Assembly: GCA_030770545.1 (NCBI GenBank)
Contig: CM061104.1
Coordinates: 14,455,001-14,519,000 of the forward strand
Source: Macropodus opercularis
Lineage: Eukaryota > Chordata > Actinopteri > Anabantiformes > Osphronemidae
Direction of reading: 5' to 3'
Length of the DNA: 64,000 nucleotides
Shown here: positions 49,931 to 61,769 of the stretch, in pieces
How the letters are laid out: each line of letters begins with the position of its first letter
How positions within the stretch are numbered: position 1 is the stretch's first letter
Notes under the pieces: model-generated
What the model saw: only the letters and a program-made list of their open reading frames with translations
Told to the model about the DNA's origin: nothing
Database searches by the model: none
Made by a program: the position numbers and the translations under genes

Positions 49931-50029
49931 TTATGTGATCTAGTTGTTGGCAGTGACAGCAATGTGGTTTATCGTCGTGGAGGTTCATGTACCTTGTTGT
50001 CTGAACTGCACCCAGTCTGCTGGAGCAAG

Positions 50030-53000
50030 ATGCTGGAGTGTGGCATGCTGGAGCGGGACAGGAAGGCTCTGAAAAGATGCTCCGCTGTTCTCTGCAAACA
50101 GCTGGTGGTAGACGAGCTGCTCATTCAGGCGCTACAAGCGGACGACATCCTGACGGAGGGCATGGCGGAGACAATAATGGTGTGTGATTAAACGGCAACT
50201 TTACCTTTACCACCCTTCCACGCTAACAAAGTCTCAAAAGGTGAAACGCTCCGTGACTGCAACAAGGTAGAAGTCAGTTTATGTGGAATGCATGAGTTGG
50301 TATGTGTCTGTCGGTGAGACAGGACAACTGGTGGATGAGGAAGTTTAATAGCTTGTATCAGAGGACCTATGAACAGCACTAATAGATAACGGTTTGGTCC
50401 ATTTGCCTGACTACTATGTGAAACACGTGCAACTAGGTATAAGCAGTAGTCAATGTGTTTCATAAAAGGGTTATTCATGAAAAGGTTAATACAAAAACTA
50501 GTCCCTGAACATTTAAACAGAGTAACATGTTGGCTATATCAATACTCTAGAAAGGGGACCATGTGAAAAGTATGATGGGAAATGTTCCAGTACCATATAA
50601 CATGTGACTTCACTTCCCACCTTTAAAAACTAAAATGATTTCAATGTGTGGAATAGATGGACAAAGCGTGTGAGAGGGGACAGAGGCAGTTTGCCAGAAA
50701 TAAGAGATTAAGATTAAAGGTTTAACATGCTAAGATACTGGTTTATGAAACAGGCTTTCTTTCTGGAACATATATCTGATTATCACCTGAGATGCCCTTT
50801 TGGCATCTTCCTGAGTTTGTGCTATGGAGACAAATTGGGACCCTCAAGCAATATTTAATAAATTATGTGACAATGGGAAATTCTGACTTCTTGGGATTTA
50901 AACAGAAAAGATTTAGGGCTATTACATCTGCATTAGACTGCCAGGTTTAGGGTTGGATGTAATCTGTCTGTTGTGTATTCTCTTCCATTTTAGGCCAAGC
51001 AAACGTATCAGAAACGAAGCTGGTGTTTGTTACTGCTCCTACCAAAGCGAGGCCCCAGAGCCTTTAGCAGCTTCTGTGCAGCCCTGCAAGACACCGAACA
51101 GAAGCACCTTTGTGACCTGCTTACACGATCACCAGAGAAAGATGACAGAGAGATGTGTGCAGAGGTGAGTGTTTACTGCAAATCATCATATATGCAACAC
51201 AAAGCTACATAGCGTTAGGCTGTACTCATGCATACAACAGAAAGGCAGCGGGTCTACAGTCCCTCAGCCATGAAAAGAAACTGCAGGTTGTCAGTTCCAT
51301 ACACATCTCTTAGAACTGGTTTCTCCAGTTATTTGGTCTTCTGCATAAATCCTCTGAAGACGGGGAGAAAGAATGAAGTAAACAGCACCACATCACAACT
51401 AGTTCAGCTATCAGATAGCTGCCACAACTTGATCACAACAATGAGCGTTGGTCCTGGTCCAGAAGGAAGACACTCACATGGAGAGAGAGAGAAAAAGAGA
51501 ACAATAGGAATGAAAGAACGTGAAATCACATTCATCTTATGTTAAAAAGCTGGATAGTCCCCTCATTCTGTCAGACAGCAGGAAGAAAGGTATCTTTGTT
51601 TTCAGTTGTTGTATTGCTACAAGAACAAATAATATAATAATTTGCTTCATTTTTATTTTAGAGGGTGGATTCTTCTGTTCCACTTCCCACACAAGAGGGT
51701 GTTCCAGCCAAGAAATCACGGACACATGGTGAGTTGTCTTGTATTGTGATGTTAGATATTGTTCTGTTTTTGTTGATATTTGAGGTTGTGTCTAGACAAA
51801 GTTGTTTATTAAGCTGTTTATTTGTTGACAACATTTTTGAAGCGGTATTTCAACACATCATAATGCAATAACATTCTGTGGCTGCTGTACATTTGGCTAT
51901 TGTGTCTTCATGCGCCACGCCCTAACAGTGACTCATTAGCACACAAACACGAAGTGTGTTGTCATGCCACTGCAAAGGGATCTGAAAACTTGGCATTGTC
52001 GATTTTTTAACAAGCAGAGTTCAATAGCTTAATTGTGCATGTGTTTGTGTGTTTGTCAGATTCCATGGAGTTTAGTCTGGATGCAGATAGCCCCATCAAC
52101 ACGCCTGTGCTCCCATGCACTCCTGACTTTCACCTCTCTCACTGCCAACAGGTAAAATTTGTAGAAATAGAATTTTTCTTTTCCAAAAGCATGTTCAGAG
52201 TTTTTTTTCTACTCACTAATCCATTGCTGCTGATCCATATGTTTTTCTTCCATTTTTTCCACTTTCTCCTCTTCAGGCTTACAAAATGAATTCATCTCCT
52301 CGTGGTTTAGCCTTAGTGATAAGTAACGTGACTTTTGACACTCATGCTGCTGCTGAACTTGACCCCAGGAAGGGTGGGGAAGTTGATGATGAGGTCCTCA
52401 GGAAGGTCTTTACAGAGCTGGACTACATGGTTTATGTCCACAGAGACCTCACTGCTCAGGTAACACAAGCCACAGCAAGTAAAATATGTGTTTCTATTGT
52501 TATTTCAAAAACAAACAAAGCTTAGGTTTAAGATGACACTTTGAGACTTTGACTTCAAATGAAATGATTACTGAAATGCAGAAGACACTGTAAGCACATG
52601 CCTTTTTATATCACGCACAGTTTTCCAGATTTTTGTTTTAATTCTTTGTACAGGGCATGAAGACGTGCATTGAGGACTTTTGTCGTCAGCCAAAACACGG
52701 CACAGTGGATAGCTGTGTGCTGTGTCTGCTCTCCCACGGAGTGGAAGGAGCGGTGTATGGCACAGACGGACAGCTCTTGCAGGTGTGATGTAATGCTTTC
52801 AGTGCTTTTTACTCTAAGTTGTTGTGTTCTGTAAGGTCTTACACTTTTCGTTGTGCCTTGAGCTAAATCTTAATCCGACATCATATGAATGAATGAATGT
52901 ATCACCTATTACTGATATCTAACATGTCTATCACATGGTCTTTTTTTAGCTGGACTGGGTGTTTGAGGCATTTGACAATGCACACTGTCCTCTGCTTCAA

Positions 53001-54198
53001 AACAAACCAAAGATGTTTTTCATTCAGGCCTGCAGAGGAGGTAAGGCGCTTCAATTAGGAGTCACATCTCCTGTAAGAGAGACCAATAAGGTCTGAAAAT
53101 GTCTCTGCATGTGATGTTGTCTGTTTTCAGTCTCATTACTGGGGCAGCTAACTTTCTGTAGATGGTAGTTTCACAGCGCTCCGTTCACCACACAGGTGCT
53201 GAGGATGGTTAGGGTTAGAGGTTAGCTAACAATGCACCTGAAGTCCCAGACCTCTCTGAATAAATCGTAATTACTGTCCAGCATCGCCTCACTGCACCGC
53301 AGAGCTGATTACAGGTGCAGGGCTGCATTTTTACTCTAAATATTTGAAAATCTCGTTGGATGAGTTTAAATGGAAGCTTTCTTGTCTTCCAGACGAGATG
53401 GACTGTGGAGTGGAGCAGGCAGATGGACCAGTGAGGACCACTTCACCAAGCTGTGAACAGAGAGATGCTGGGAGAGAGGGACAGGGAGATGCAGACTTAA
53501 GAGAGGGGCAACTCATTGGCAGGCCCAGAATTAAACTGCCCCAGCGGTCTGACATGATCTGTGGCTTTGCATCTCTCAAAGGTCAGAGACTTTGTAAATT
53601 GTTGTTTTGTTGCAGCATAGAGTTCGGTTGCTTTAAGGGGAGCCTTGTCTTTTGAGGCGCCATAAGCTGGACACCTAGCATTCAAGTTGCATGCCTGGCT
53701 CACTTCATTAGGATGTAATATTTTTTACGTACATATTGATACCAGGTGTGTTTGGAAATAGCCTGCAACAGTTTAGGGGAGATGCTCGCCCGACAGTGTC
53801 TGGAACTGAAAACTGCTATTTGTTTGACGGTAACATTGTGTTTACTTTTTCCACATCAAGGCACAGCAGCCATGCGAAACACAAAGAGAGGATCCTGGTT
53901 TATCCAGGAACTCAACAGCGCACTCCGCCTTCATGCCAGAGACATGCACCTTGCAGACATCCTGGTGCAGGTAAACATAAGTGTAATTCAATTTACTGTT
54001 TGCACAGTGTTACACACACCTTTTAAGGCAGTGCTAAAATATTTTGGGGACACTTGTCTCTAGGTCAACGGGCGTATCAAGGCGCGAGAAGGTTACGCTC
54101 CGGGCACGTCACACCATCGCTGCAAAGAGATGTCTGAGTTCACAAGCTCATTGTGCAAAGACCTCTACTTGTTCCCCAAGTACCAACCCCAGTATTGA
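50030..54198 (+). CDS. casp2: Caspase-2
   Basis: This is an initiator caspase (PIDDosome, response to genotoxic and mitotic stress). Exons are 50030-50179, 50994-51164, 51662-51728, 52060-52151, 52277-52459, 52654-52782, 52950-53040, 53393-53581, 53861-53970 and 54064-54198. Phases agree and give 438 residues. The start MLECGMLERDRKAL matches other fish caspase-2 starts; the exon itself begins near 49931 without an earlier in-frame ATG. An N-terminal CARD (about 1-100) includes ELLIQALQADDILTEGM and LLPKRGPRAFSSFCAALQDT. The protease domain has SPRGLALVISNVTF, the catalytic His in LLSHGVEGAVYG and the catalytic Cys in FFIQACRG. The interdomain linker has VEQADG, aligned with the human processing site. 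The small subunit has LPQRSDMICGFASLKGTAAM and REGYAPGT, and ends LYLFPKYQPQY. No broken frame or missing catalytic residue. Upstream is the divergent Rap1GAP-like gene; downstream on the same strand is the CLC channel exon, as CASP2-CLCN1 in human. Confidence 0.96.
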
Positions 54199-55700
54199 TT
54201 TGCTAACATGCACTTGCACAAATCAACACTTAAAGACCATTCCTTGCATTGAAACCTCTGAGTAAGGGCACACAACTCTGCATTACTCAGCAAGTACTGC
54301 CACACACTCACACATTCTCCTGTTACAGCTTCACATCCAAATCCATTCATTCATTTTGTGTCCACGAACCCATTTGCACACACACAAGTCTTTAGGAATG
54401 TGCAGCATTTGAGAACACAACATTTGGTGTGTGTGTGTCTGTATCAATGCCAGTGAAAGGATTTACATGTTAATCCTTTCAGGTTTTTAGATTTTGTTTT
54501 CTGACAGAACAGCTACTTTGAGGATTCACCACTCTATCTTTTTAAACTGAATTTTGTACACAGATCTATTTTTGCGCCTTTATTTTATAAGAAATCGTTT
54601 TTATAAGAGTTTTAATTCCATGTCTTATTTGTACAAATCTTTACTATTTGTTTGGATCATCTCTTGTTTTTTACCATAGTCACAGGCAGAGGGCAGCACA
54701 GCAGAGACGAAACATTTCATCTCCTATTCGTCAGTAATTATACATTGTTTATGCAGTTTGCCTTTAGCGCGGCTGCAGTCAGTTACAGTGATGATTATAT
54801 TGTAAAATCGGGTGTTTTGAACTATTCTCATGAGCCAAAGGTTTATACATTTATTTTCTCATATAGTTTGTCACATTAAGAAAAAACACATTGAGGGCAG
54901 CTTCAAAACAACGTCAGTTTTTGTAAATGTTGCTCACGATTGTTCATTTAACCTTCATCTTCATAACAGCACATACCTAAACTCTGCAAATCTCTACTCA
55001 TGTCTGCTGTGTTATTGTAGATGTGTCCCTGTCAGGGTGGTGGGCTGCCAGGGGAATGCGGTGCTGTGCCGGGTCATACACCTACTGTATGAACTCTGAC
55101 CTTTACTCTGACTCTGACTCCTAATAGTGTTTCTCCCTGTGTGGGCGTTTTACATTTAGCTACTTCCCCAACGGTTCTGATCTACACTGTATCAAATACA
55201 GTAAGGACATAACATGTATTTCACTTGTCTTCCATTAACAATATGCAGTTTTCTATCCAGCCTGTGCCATGGGGGAATGAGCTATTAGACACATCTATGA
55301 CCATGGTGCTGCTCTCATTTGATAGTGTCGCTTGGCACCATCTCTTCCACAGAGGAAGTATGTTTTTCAAGGCTGCGTGAGCTTTGACCAGGCGGAACGT
55401 GTTTAGTTACAACAGTGTTGTAGTAAGAAAGAAAAATGAAATATATGGTGCAAGCAGCACTGATAACAAGCGATACATAAACTGTGTCTGAGGAGCCAGT
55501 GGGACGGTTTACCCTGGTCTGGCCTTGGATTGGTATAAAAGGGTAACTCACCTGCAGAGTGAGAAGTTCTGAAGGTTTATCAGTTTGTTGCCAAAACTGT
55601 GTGGTGCAGTGGGGCTGGGAGGGGTCGGGGAAGATTTTATTTCTGTCAACACAAATGACTGCCAAATGTTCTGTACAATAAACAGACCATGGTTCAAACA
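54199..55700 (+). other. Long 3' UTR of casp2 with polyadenylation signal
   Basis: There are no coding exons here. The first clear AATAAA, at about 55678, is followed by GT-rich sequence, which would give a UTR of about 1.5 kb. Earlier shorter ends are possible. Confidence 0.4.
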
Positions 55701-55847
55701 AGAGGAGAGCTGTGTTTTTTCTTGCTTACATGTGTGTTTTTGAATATTTGCATTTTCTCGTGGCTGCGTGTTTTTGGGGTTATGTTTGGTTTAAGCTTAA
55801 TCCTGCACAACTGCACAACACGTGAAGCCTCTGCATGTGTGCGCATC

Positions 55848-55934
55848 ATGGCCGCTCCTGTGCATGCTCCTTTTTATTTGATCCTCCTTGTTGCTGTGTT
55901 TGTGCGTGTTGTTCCTGGCATACTACGTTCTCAG
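55848..55934 (+). CDS. Orphan signal-peptide-like mini exon (doubtful)
   Basis: An ATG opens 29 codons of hydrophobic sequence (MAAPVHAPFYLILLVAVFVR and onward) ending TCTCAG before gtatag, a possible donor. It looks like a signal-peptide exon, but no in-phase downstream exon was found in the window. A possible exon near 56848 does not fit the phase. It may be chance. Confidence 0.15.
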
Positions 55935-57134
55935 GTATAGTATAACTGTCTCCCTACTCTTCTGCTGCACGGATGCCTCCACGCTGTGACTGGAACCTAT
56001 GTATCTGTGACACTGCCTGCCGCCCAGTGATAATGTGTATCAGATAGAGGCCCAGGCAGCTGTCTGCAGTCATTCTCTCTTGACACACGCACACTGGCAT
56101 CCAATGTAACTGTGTGATTAGGATGTTATGCGCTGGCGTGTGGACCACAAAGCAGGGCGGGGTTAAGGGGATCTGTGTGTGTCTTTGTGGTTGTCTTAAT
56201 GGCCGCCTGCCTCATCAGCCTGAGAGGAGGCACCAGAGGAGAGACTCACCAATGAGTTGGAGACGTTTGGATTAACTTCCCTGAGTAGATGTGGTCTCTG
56301 TGGGACGGCAGACCACTGGACCCCTGAGCTTTTCATCCGTTAGTGAATGATGAACAGCACATATCCACTTCTGGGTATCTGAACCTGCTGAGGTTAAGTA
56401 ATATGCAGATCACTTTACGGTGAGCTGCATTTTCGGGGCGTCTTGCCGTGGGAGGGCACATTCAGGCTCACTCCTTTTTCCGTATGGAAGCGCTGGCGGA
56501 GCATGTGAGTGTTGTGGGGATTGCCGTGCATCATTGGCTGATTAGGTGTGAGCTGTCGTAGGGGTGTCATGTGCACCTTTCTTCTCACGTTGCTGGGGCA
56601 GCCCTATGGGGGGTGCCCTTGCAACCCCCACCAGCCCTGTCCAAACAAGCACAGTTCATCTAAACACACACCTAATAGCCAGCTGAAAGGGAGGGAGCTG
56701 CTAAGGGCAACAAGTTGTGTGTGTGCGTGTGTTATTAGGTGTCTGCAGTTCTAATAAAGGAAAGCGCTGCGTCCCTCACTACCTCAGCAGATGGCTTTGC
56801 TCTGCTTTGTCTGCCTGTCTGATTTCTGTCTCTGTGTCTGTCAGCCCTGCGGTGGAGCTGGATGGCTCGCAGCCCCTGGATCTTCTGGAGCAGAACTTAT
56901 TCAGGAAGGACGTCCGTTTTTTTTTGTTTTTTTACTTTTTTGTTTATTTCTATTTAACACGTGTGTTTGAATTTTTCGAGGAGTGAGAAAAAAAAGATGT
57001 TTGTCTGTTTGTTTGGCCTGTTGTAAAGTGCGCGTGTGTGGATAGAAGAGATAAATAGTGTATGGTGTTGCCAACACCACTGGAAATGCTGGGGTGTCCA
57101 GCGTGGTTATTCTTGGATCAGTGACAGCGTGTCA

Positions 57135-57185
57135 ATGGCTGCAGATGCGTCGCAAAGGAAGGCTCTGAGATACCAACAGACCCTG
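57135..57185 (+). CDS. clcn1: First coding exon of a CLC chloride channel, probably clcn1 (partial)
   Basis: The exon encodes MAADASQRKALRYQQTL and ends at CAGACCCTG before gtaggt, phase 0. CLCN2 and related CLC channels begin with the same kind of peptide (human CLCN2 has RALQYEQTL), and an intron lies at this boundary, with the next exon starting MYGRYT. Human CLCN1, the skeletal-muscle chloride channel, lies next to CASP2, so position suggests clcn1 rather than clcn2. I searched the remaining 6.8 kb by eye for the MYGRYT exon and did not find it, so intron 1 probably runs past the right edge. The identification rests on 17 residues plus synteny. Confidence 0.55.
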
Positions 57186-59221
57186 GTAGGTCTTCACTGC
57201 ACCTTCCGCTACCTGCCTGCCTTCCGCCTCTTATCTGTACCTTTACATGTCCTTTCTGTCCCTTTAGCGACTTCTCCCTCATCTCTCCATGGCTCTTTAG
57301 TTTTTTCCAGTCGTCCTTCACTGTCCCTAACTCACTTTCCCTAATTCACTCATTACTTTTCTTCCACCACCAGCTCCAGGTCGTTTGTCTTTATCTCTCT
57401 CACCCTTTCTGTAACAACCTGAGCTTTTTATCTTTCCTGGTCCACTGCTACATCACACTAAATCCTCTGAAAGCCCTTCATCTGAATCAGGTCTCTTCAT
57501 CTCAACTGTCTGCCTCCTCCTGAACAAGAGGTTTTGCAACTTGATGTCAAGCTGTTGGTGTTTTTTTTTTTATTTGTGCAGACCTCAAACACAGTTTCAC
57601 ACCACCCACATTACGAAACGTCTGAGCAAGTTGGATGAATGAAGTGTCATGATTAAAATACACAGGAATTTAGGATTTATTTGGATTTTAACCCTAATCT
57701 TTTACTTTATCTTTTCACACTTGACTGCTTTTTGCACACAATAAATTCTGCAATGCATTTAATCTACGTGACCTTCTCCATCTCCTTTCTGTAAACCTCC
57801 TCAAGCTGCAGCCTTGTAAAGTCATTGCTGTTTTCATGTGTTGGTGGATATAAATACCTATATACAGGAAACCTGAGCAGACAGGTTAAATGTACGTGTT
57901 GAGATGAAGTCATGTCACTATGTCCTCTGGTTCATCTGCTTAAATGCTTATCCACAGTGATGGTTTTCGTCCCAGCAGCACCTTGTCTTGCACAGATCGG
58001 TCTTTTTTTGTGTGACTGTTAAAGGTCAGCTTTCTGCAAAGTTGTTCTAATTTGTAATATGAAAGATACATGAGCAACTGGGGTGTTGGAGCAGCTTGAG
58101 AAAAACAAAGTGAGCAGAAGCCGTGACTGGGTGTCAGTACCGTCAGTACTGCTCCTCTCCCATCGGAAAAGATGGACAATTGCCCAAAGCAGAATCCTCA
58201 AGCCTCTCAGAGGGTCGCGGTTCAGATATAAATAAGAAATCTCAATCAACAACACTATTTAGAGGCTTAGTATCTTTCTGCAAAGTCATACATCTCTCAG
58301 GTGTGAAAACTGTGATGGCAGTGTGTGTGAGAGAGAGACAGATAGAGAGGAAATTAGAGCCTTGAAGGATTTGAGGAGTTTATGTGTACAGCTGTTAATA
58401 GATCGCCCTTATATAATTAATAAATTGATCAGGAGCAGGATGTGCTTGAGTTCTGTCATTCAGCCTGTTTGGCACACTTTGTCATTATTTTCAAAATAGT
58501 ACATTAATACTCAGGACACCCAAACGTTGAAACAGCATGTATGGATTTCTTCATACAGTAGCTTTCATGAAACCTACAGCTGAGGTGTGTTTAGTGTTTT
58601 CCTGTTGGAAAGGTCCAAACATGACGAGGCGATGTTTTAGCTGGTAGCAAAGCTGGTTCCGTGTATGTCCACACAGTGTCATTAACAAAGCCAGTTGACG
58701 GATTCAACTCCTTGATCAGTAGACTGTCTTTCTCTTGATATGAGTGTTTCTTGTTGTAGTAGTTGTAGATTCTGCACCAATGAACAGACAACTGATATTA
58801 GAGGTATATTACGAAGACAACGTGTGTCTCAATGCTGTCATAAGTGTGTGTCCAAACATTTGACTGGTATTGATGATGAACTAGTGTTGTTTTATTACAT
58901 AGGATTACGTTATAATTTACAAAGACATTTGTTGCATTTCACATCTGTTGAGTTGTTGCGTTGATAGTAAAATAACAGGTTGTGTATAGAGTAAATATAG
59001 AAGTCACTTTCCACTATCCTTTGCACTCAGTGGGCACTTTATTAAGCACTGCTATTGGGGGGGATTTATTAATGAATATCTAAAACAAACTTATCCCAGT
59101 TTTATCCCAGAATTGCAAAGGACCAAAGTAAAGTTCTGTCACACAGTTGTAGACACTGGAGTTTAGGAAACAGTTAGTGTCTCCTGTGGACGTGTGTACT
59201 TGCTCTGTTGGCAGATACCGA

Positions 59222-59222
<1 letters not shown>

Positions 59223-59250
<28 letters not shown>
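59223..59250. repeat. (GT)n microsatellite
   Basis: Fourteen perfect TG units in the presumed CLC channel intron. Confidence 0.9.
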
Positions 59251-59252
<2 letters not shown>

Positions 59253-61558
59253 TATCGATACGGTCGGCTGAGTGTTGCTATTAGTTTGATGGATGTGATT
59301 AACATCAAGGTTGCTCTGAATCTGTGAGAATGTCAACAGCAGGAAAACAGATCTTGTAAGTCTCACATGTTACAAGCTACTAAAAAGGATAATGTTCACC
59401 TGGCAAAGGTCTCGCAGACGGGAATGACCGGGATGCAGACGATTAAGCCATTAAACAACATTTGATATTGCAGTCACTTGATGTCCTTTTAATTACAGAG
59501 GTGGCTGTAGTGTAATAATTAAAGCATTAGTTGTTACAGTACACAAATAGCTGCAAGGTGAAACTGAATAATGCTGCGGTTGCAACATGGTACCAATAAC
59601 TTATTGTTTTAAAGTAGAGGTTAAAACCTTCCATCTGTCTGTACAACTGGTCTCCTGGGAGCATGGGCGAAGGAGGGACAAACAGAGAGCGAGCGCTACG
59701 TGGAAGTGTGTCAGTGAACATTGGGTCACACTCCTGCTAAATTTATCTACGAGTAAGGTTTCACATCAGGGGCTGGATTTGGATGACCGGGGACCGGGGG
59801 GCGGTGAGAGGCAAGGCTTCACGCGAAGAGTGACGCGGAAAGGTGAAAGGCTACGCACAAGAGTTCAGCCGTAGAAAAGAAAACCTGTGAAAAAACTGCT
59901 TTTAAACTCTTCTCAGGTCGTCCATATACCTGCTGCAAAGAAAATCAAATGAGCTTCGCACTGATTCATTTTACTGGTGGCAAACCCCCAGTTCACGACT
60001 GTCGAACATGAAGGAATCCTCTGAGCAAATATTCACACTTTGTTTTCCAACAAAGTGCTGAGACTGAAATCGAATCGTGTCATTTTCAAGCTGGTAGCAC
60101 GGCTGCGCACTCACAGGTGATGAAGTATTCGCTCCCAACATACCAAAATAAAACGCCACAGTCCACCCAGCTGACTCAACTCTGCTGTGTTTCACAGATA
60201 AATGCAAGCCACTGCCTGGTGGGACAAAACCAGCAGCCCTCTGGTCCCTAAAGACCCAGGAACCATGTGAGAACTACTGGGTCAAGACAGAACTGTCAGT
60301 GACCCAGTTTAAGTCAACTAGACTGAATAAAGGTGGAAAATGGAGCCCAAATAATCGGATGATTATCTGAAGAAATGAGCAGCTGCTACATGCTTATCTG
60401 AAATAAATCTCTGCTGGAGGCTGCATTTATTTTATGCCCTTGTTTTTTTAAATTCATTTTTGTTTTCCTCTTTTTTTCCACAGCTTATATTTAAAATGTA
60501 CTCTAATACATTTAAATTAATGACATATCTTACTTAGTCTTTTAGGTCATAACTTGAACATTAATAATCAGAACTGAGGGAGCGGTACTGTACTGACCTG
60601 GAGGCCGGCCAGGCTTTGGTAAAGCATCTTATCTATGCTGAAGGCACTTAAACTATAGTGTGGTATCATGCACACGTCCCTGTACAATGTTAATATGGTT
60701 ATGGCGTCCACTCAGTCAGCAGGTATTATTTTCATAACTTCAGCTTGTCTGCTGGCCTCCCAATGTCATTTATGATCCTGCTGCAGGACCTTGCTGGAAT
60801 CTGCTGGATCGGCCTCCTCACTGAGAATCTACCCGCTGAATTAAGAGCTGCTGACAATTCATTGTCAAGCCTCAAGTGTCTGTATTAACCTCCAGCGTGT
60901 GCTCGTGCAGCGTGTGTGTGTCCGTACCTGTCAGTCACTGTGGTCTGCACTGCATGCAGGCACCAGGTACATGTCTGTCAGTCGGGCCAAGGCAGGAAAT
61001 GACAGATGTAAGACAAAGATACCCAGCGAAGGAATTCCACCAAATCTAAGACGAGAAAGAAAGCGAGCAGCAACCTGCAGGGAGGACAGACGCAAACATG
61101 AGGGAGCGGATCAACACGTTTGAGACAGTTCTGAACATAGATCAGTTTCTGGTAAGATCCATTATCTTCTTCAGGGGATGGAACTGTTTGTTTCCTAAAG
61201 TCAGACTGATAGTCAGACATTTATGACATAGACAAAACCCAGCTTTGTACTTCTGTTGCTCATTTATTGACTTTAAATATTAACTGGCGCATTGTTACAA
61301 AGTAAATAAATGTGAACCAGGAAAGGATAAAAGAGATCCCCCAGTTATTTTGTATTAGGATTAATTAGTGTAAATCTGAACAGGGGACTCATACATAACA
61401 CATGAAAGTTTAGTGTCTGGTTTATTTTTCTCTCTTGGTCGTGACGACGTGACTTAATTAGAATACAACAGCTTGAGCAGTGTTTGGATGAGCCATGGAA
61501 ATGTTACTGTGCTGGTTAATTAGTGTATGCATATCCAGGAATGCGTCCATGGAGAGAG

Positions 61559-61561
<3 letters not shown>

Positions 61562-61614
<53 letters not shown>
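61562..61614. repeat. (GT)n microsatellite, left arm of an inverted pair
   Basis: About 53 bases of perfect GT repeat preceded by a GA tract. A CA tract of the same length follows after about 103 bases. Confidence 0.95.
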
Positions 61615-61616
<2 letters not shown>

Positions 61617-61716
61617 AGCGAGGGGTAAAGGGGAGGTAATCTCCTGATCTATCTGTCAGTGAGCGGGTCAGATTTTATCATTAACCTTGTGATACAGTAC
61701 AGGGCAATATTGTACT

Positions 61717-61717
<1 letters not shown>

Positions 61718-61768
<51 letters not shown>
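61718..61768. repeat. (CA)n microsatellite, right arm of an inverted pair
   Basis: About 51 bases of perfect AC/CA repeat, the reverse complement of the GT tract about 103 bases upstream. Confidence 0.95.

Positions 61769-61769
<1 letters not shown>

Noticed and set aside
56836..56986. Possible exon (AVELDGSQPLDLLEQNLF) after tgtcag
   Set aside because: Phase does not fit the mini exon at 55848 and the frame runs into poly-T-encoded Phe; no family recognised.
61098..61151. ATG followed by 18 codons (MRERINTFETVLNIDQFL) and gtaaga
   Set aside because: Could be an alternative first exon, but it matches no CLC channel start I know and has no partner exon in the window.
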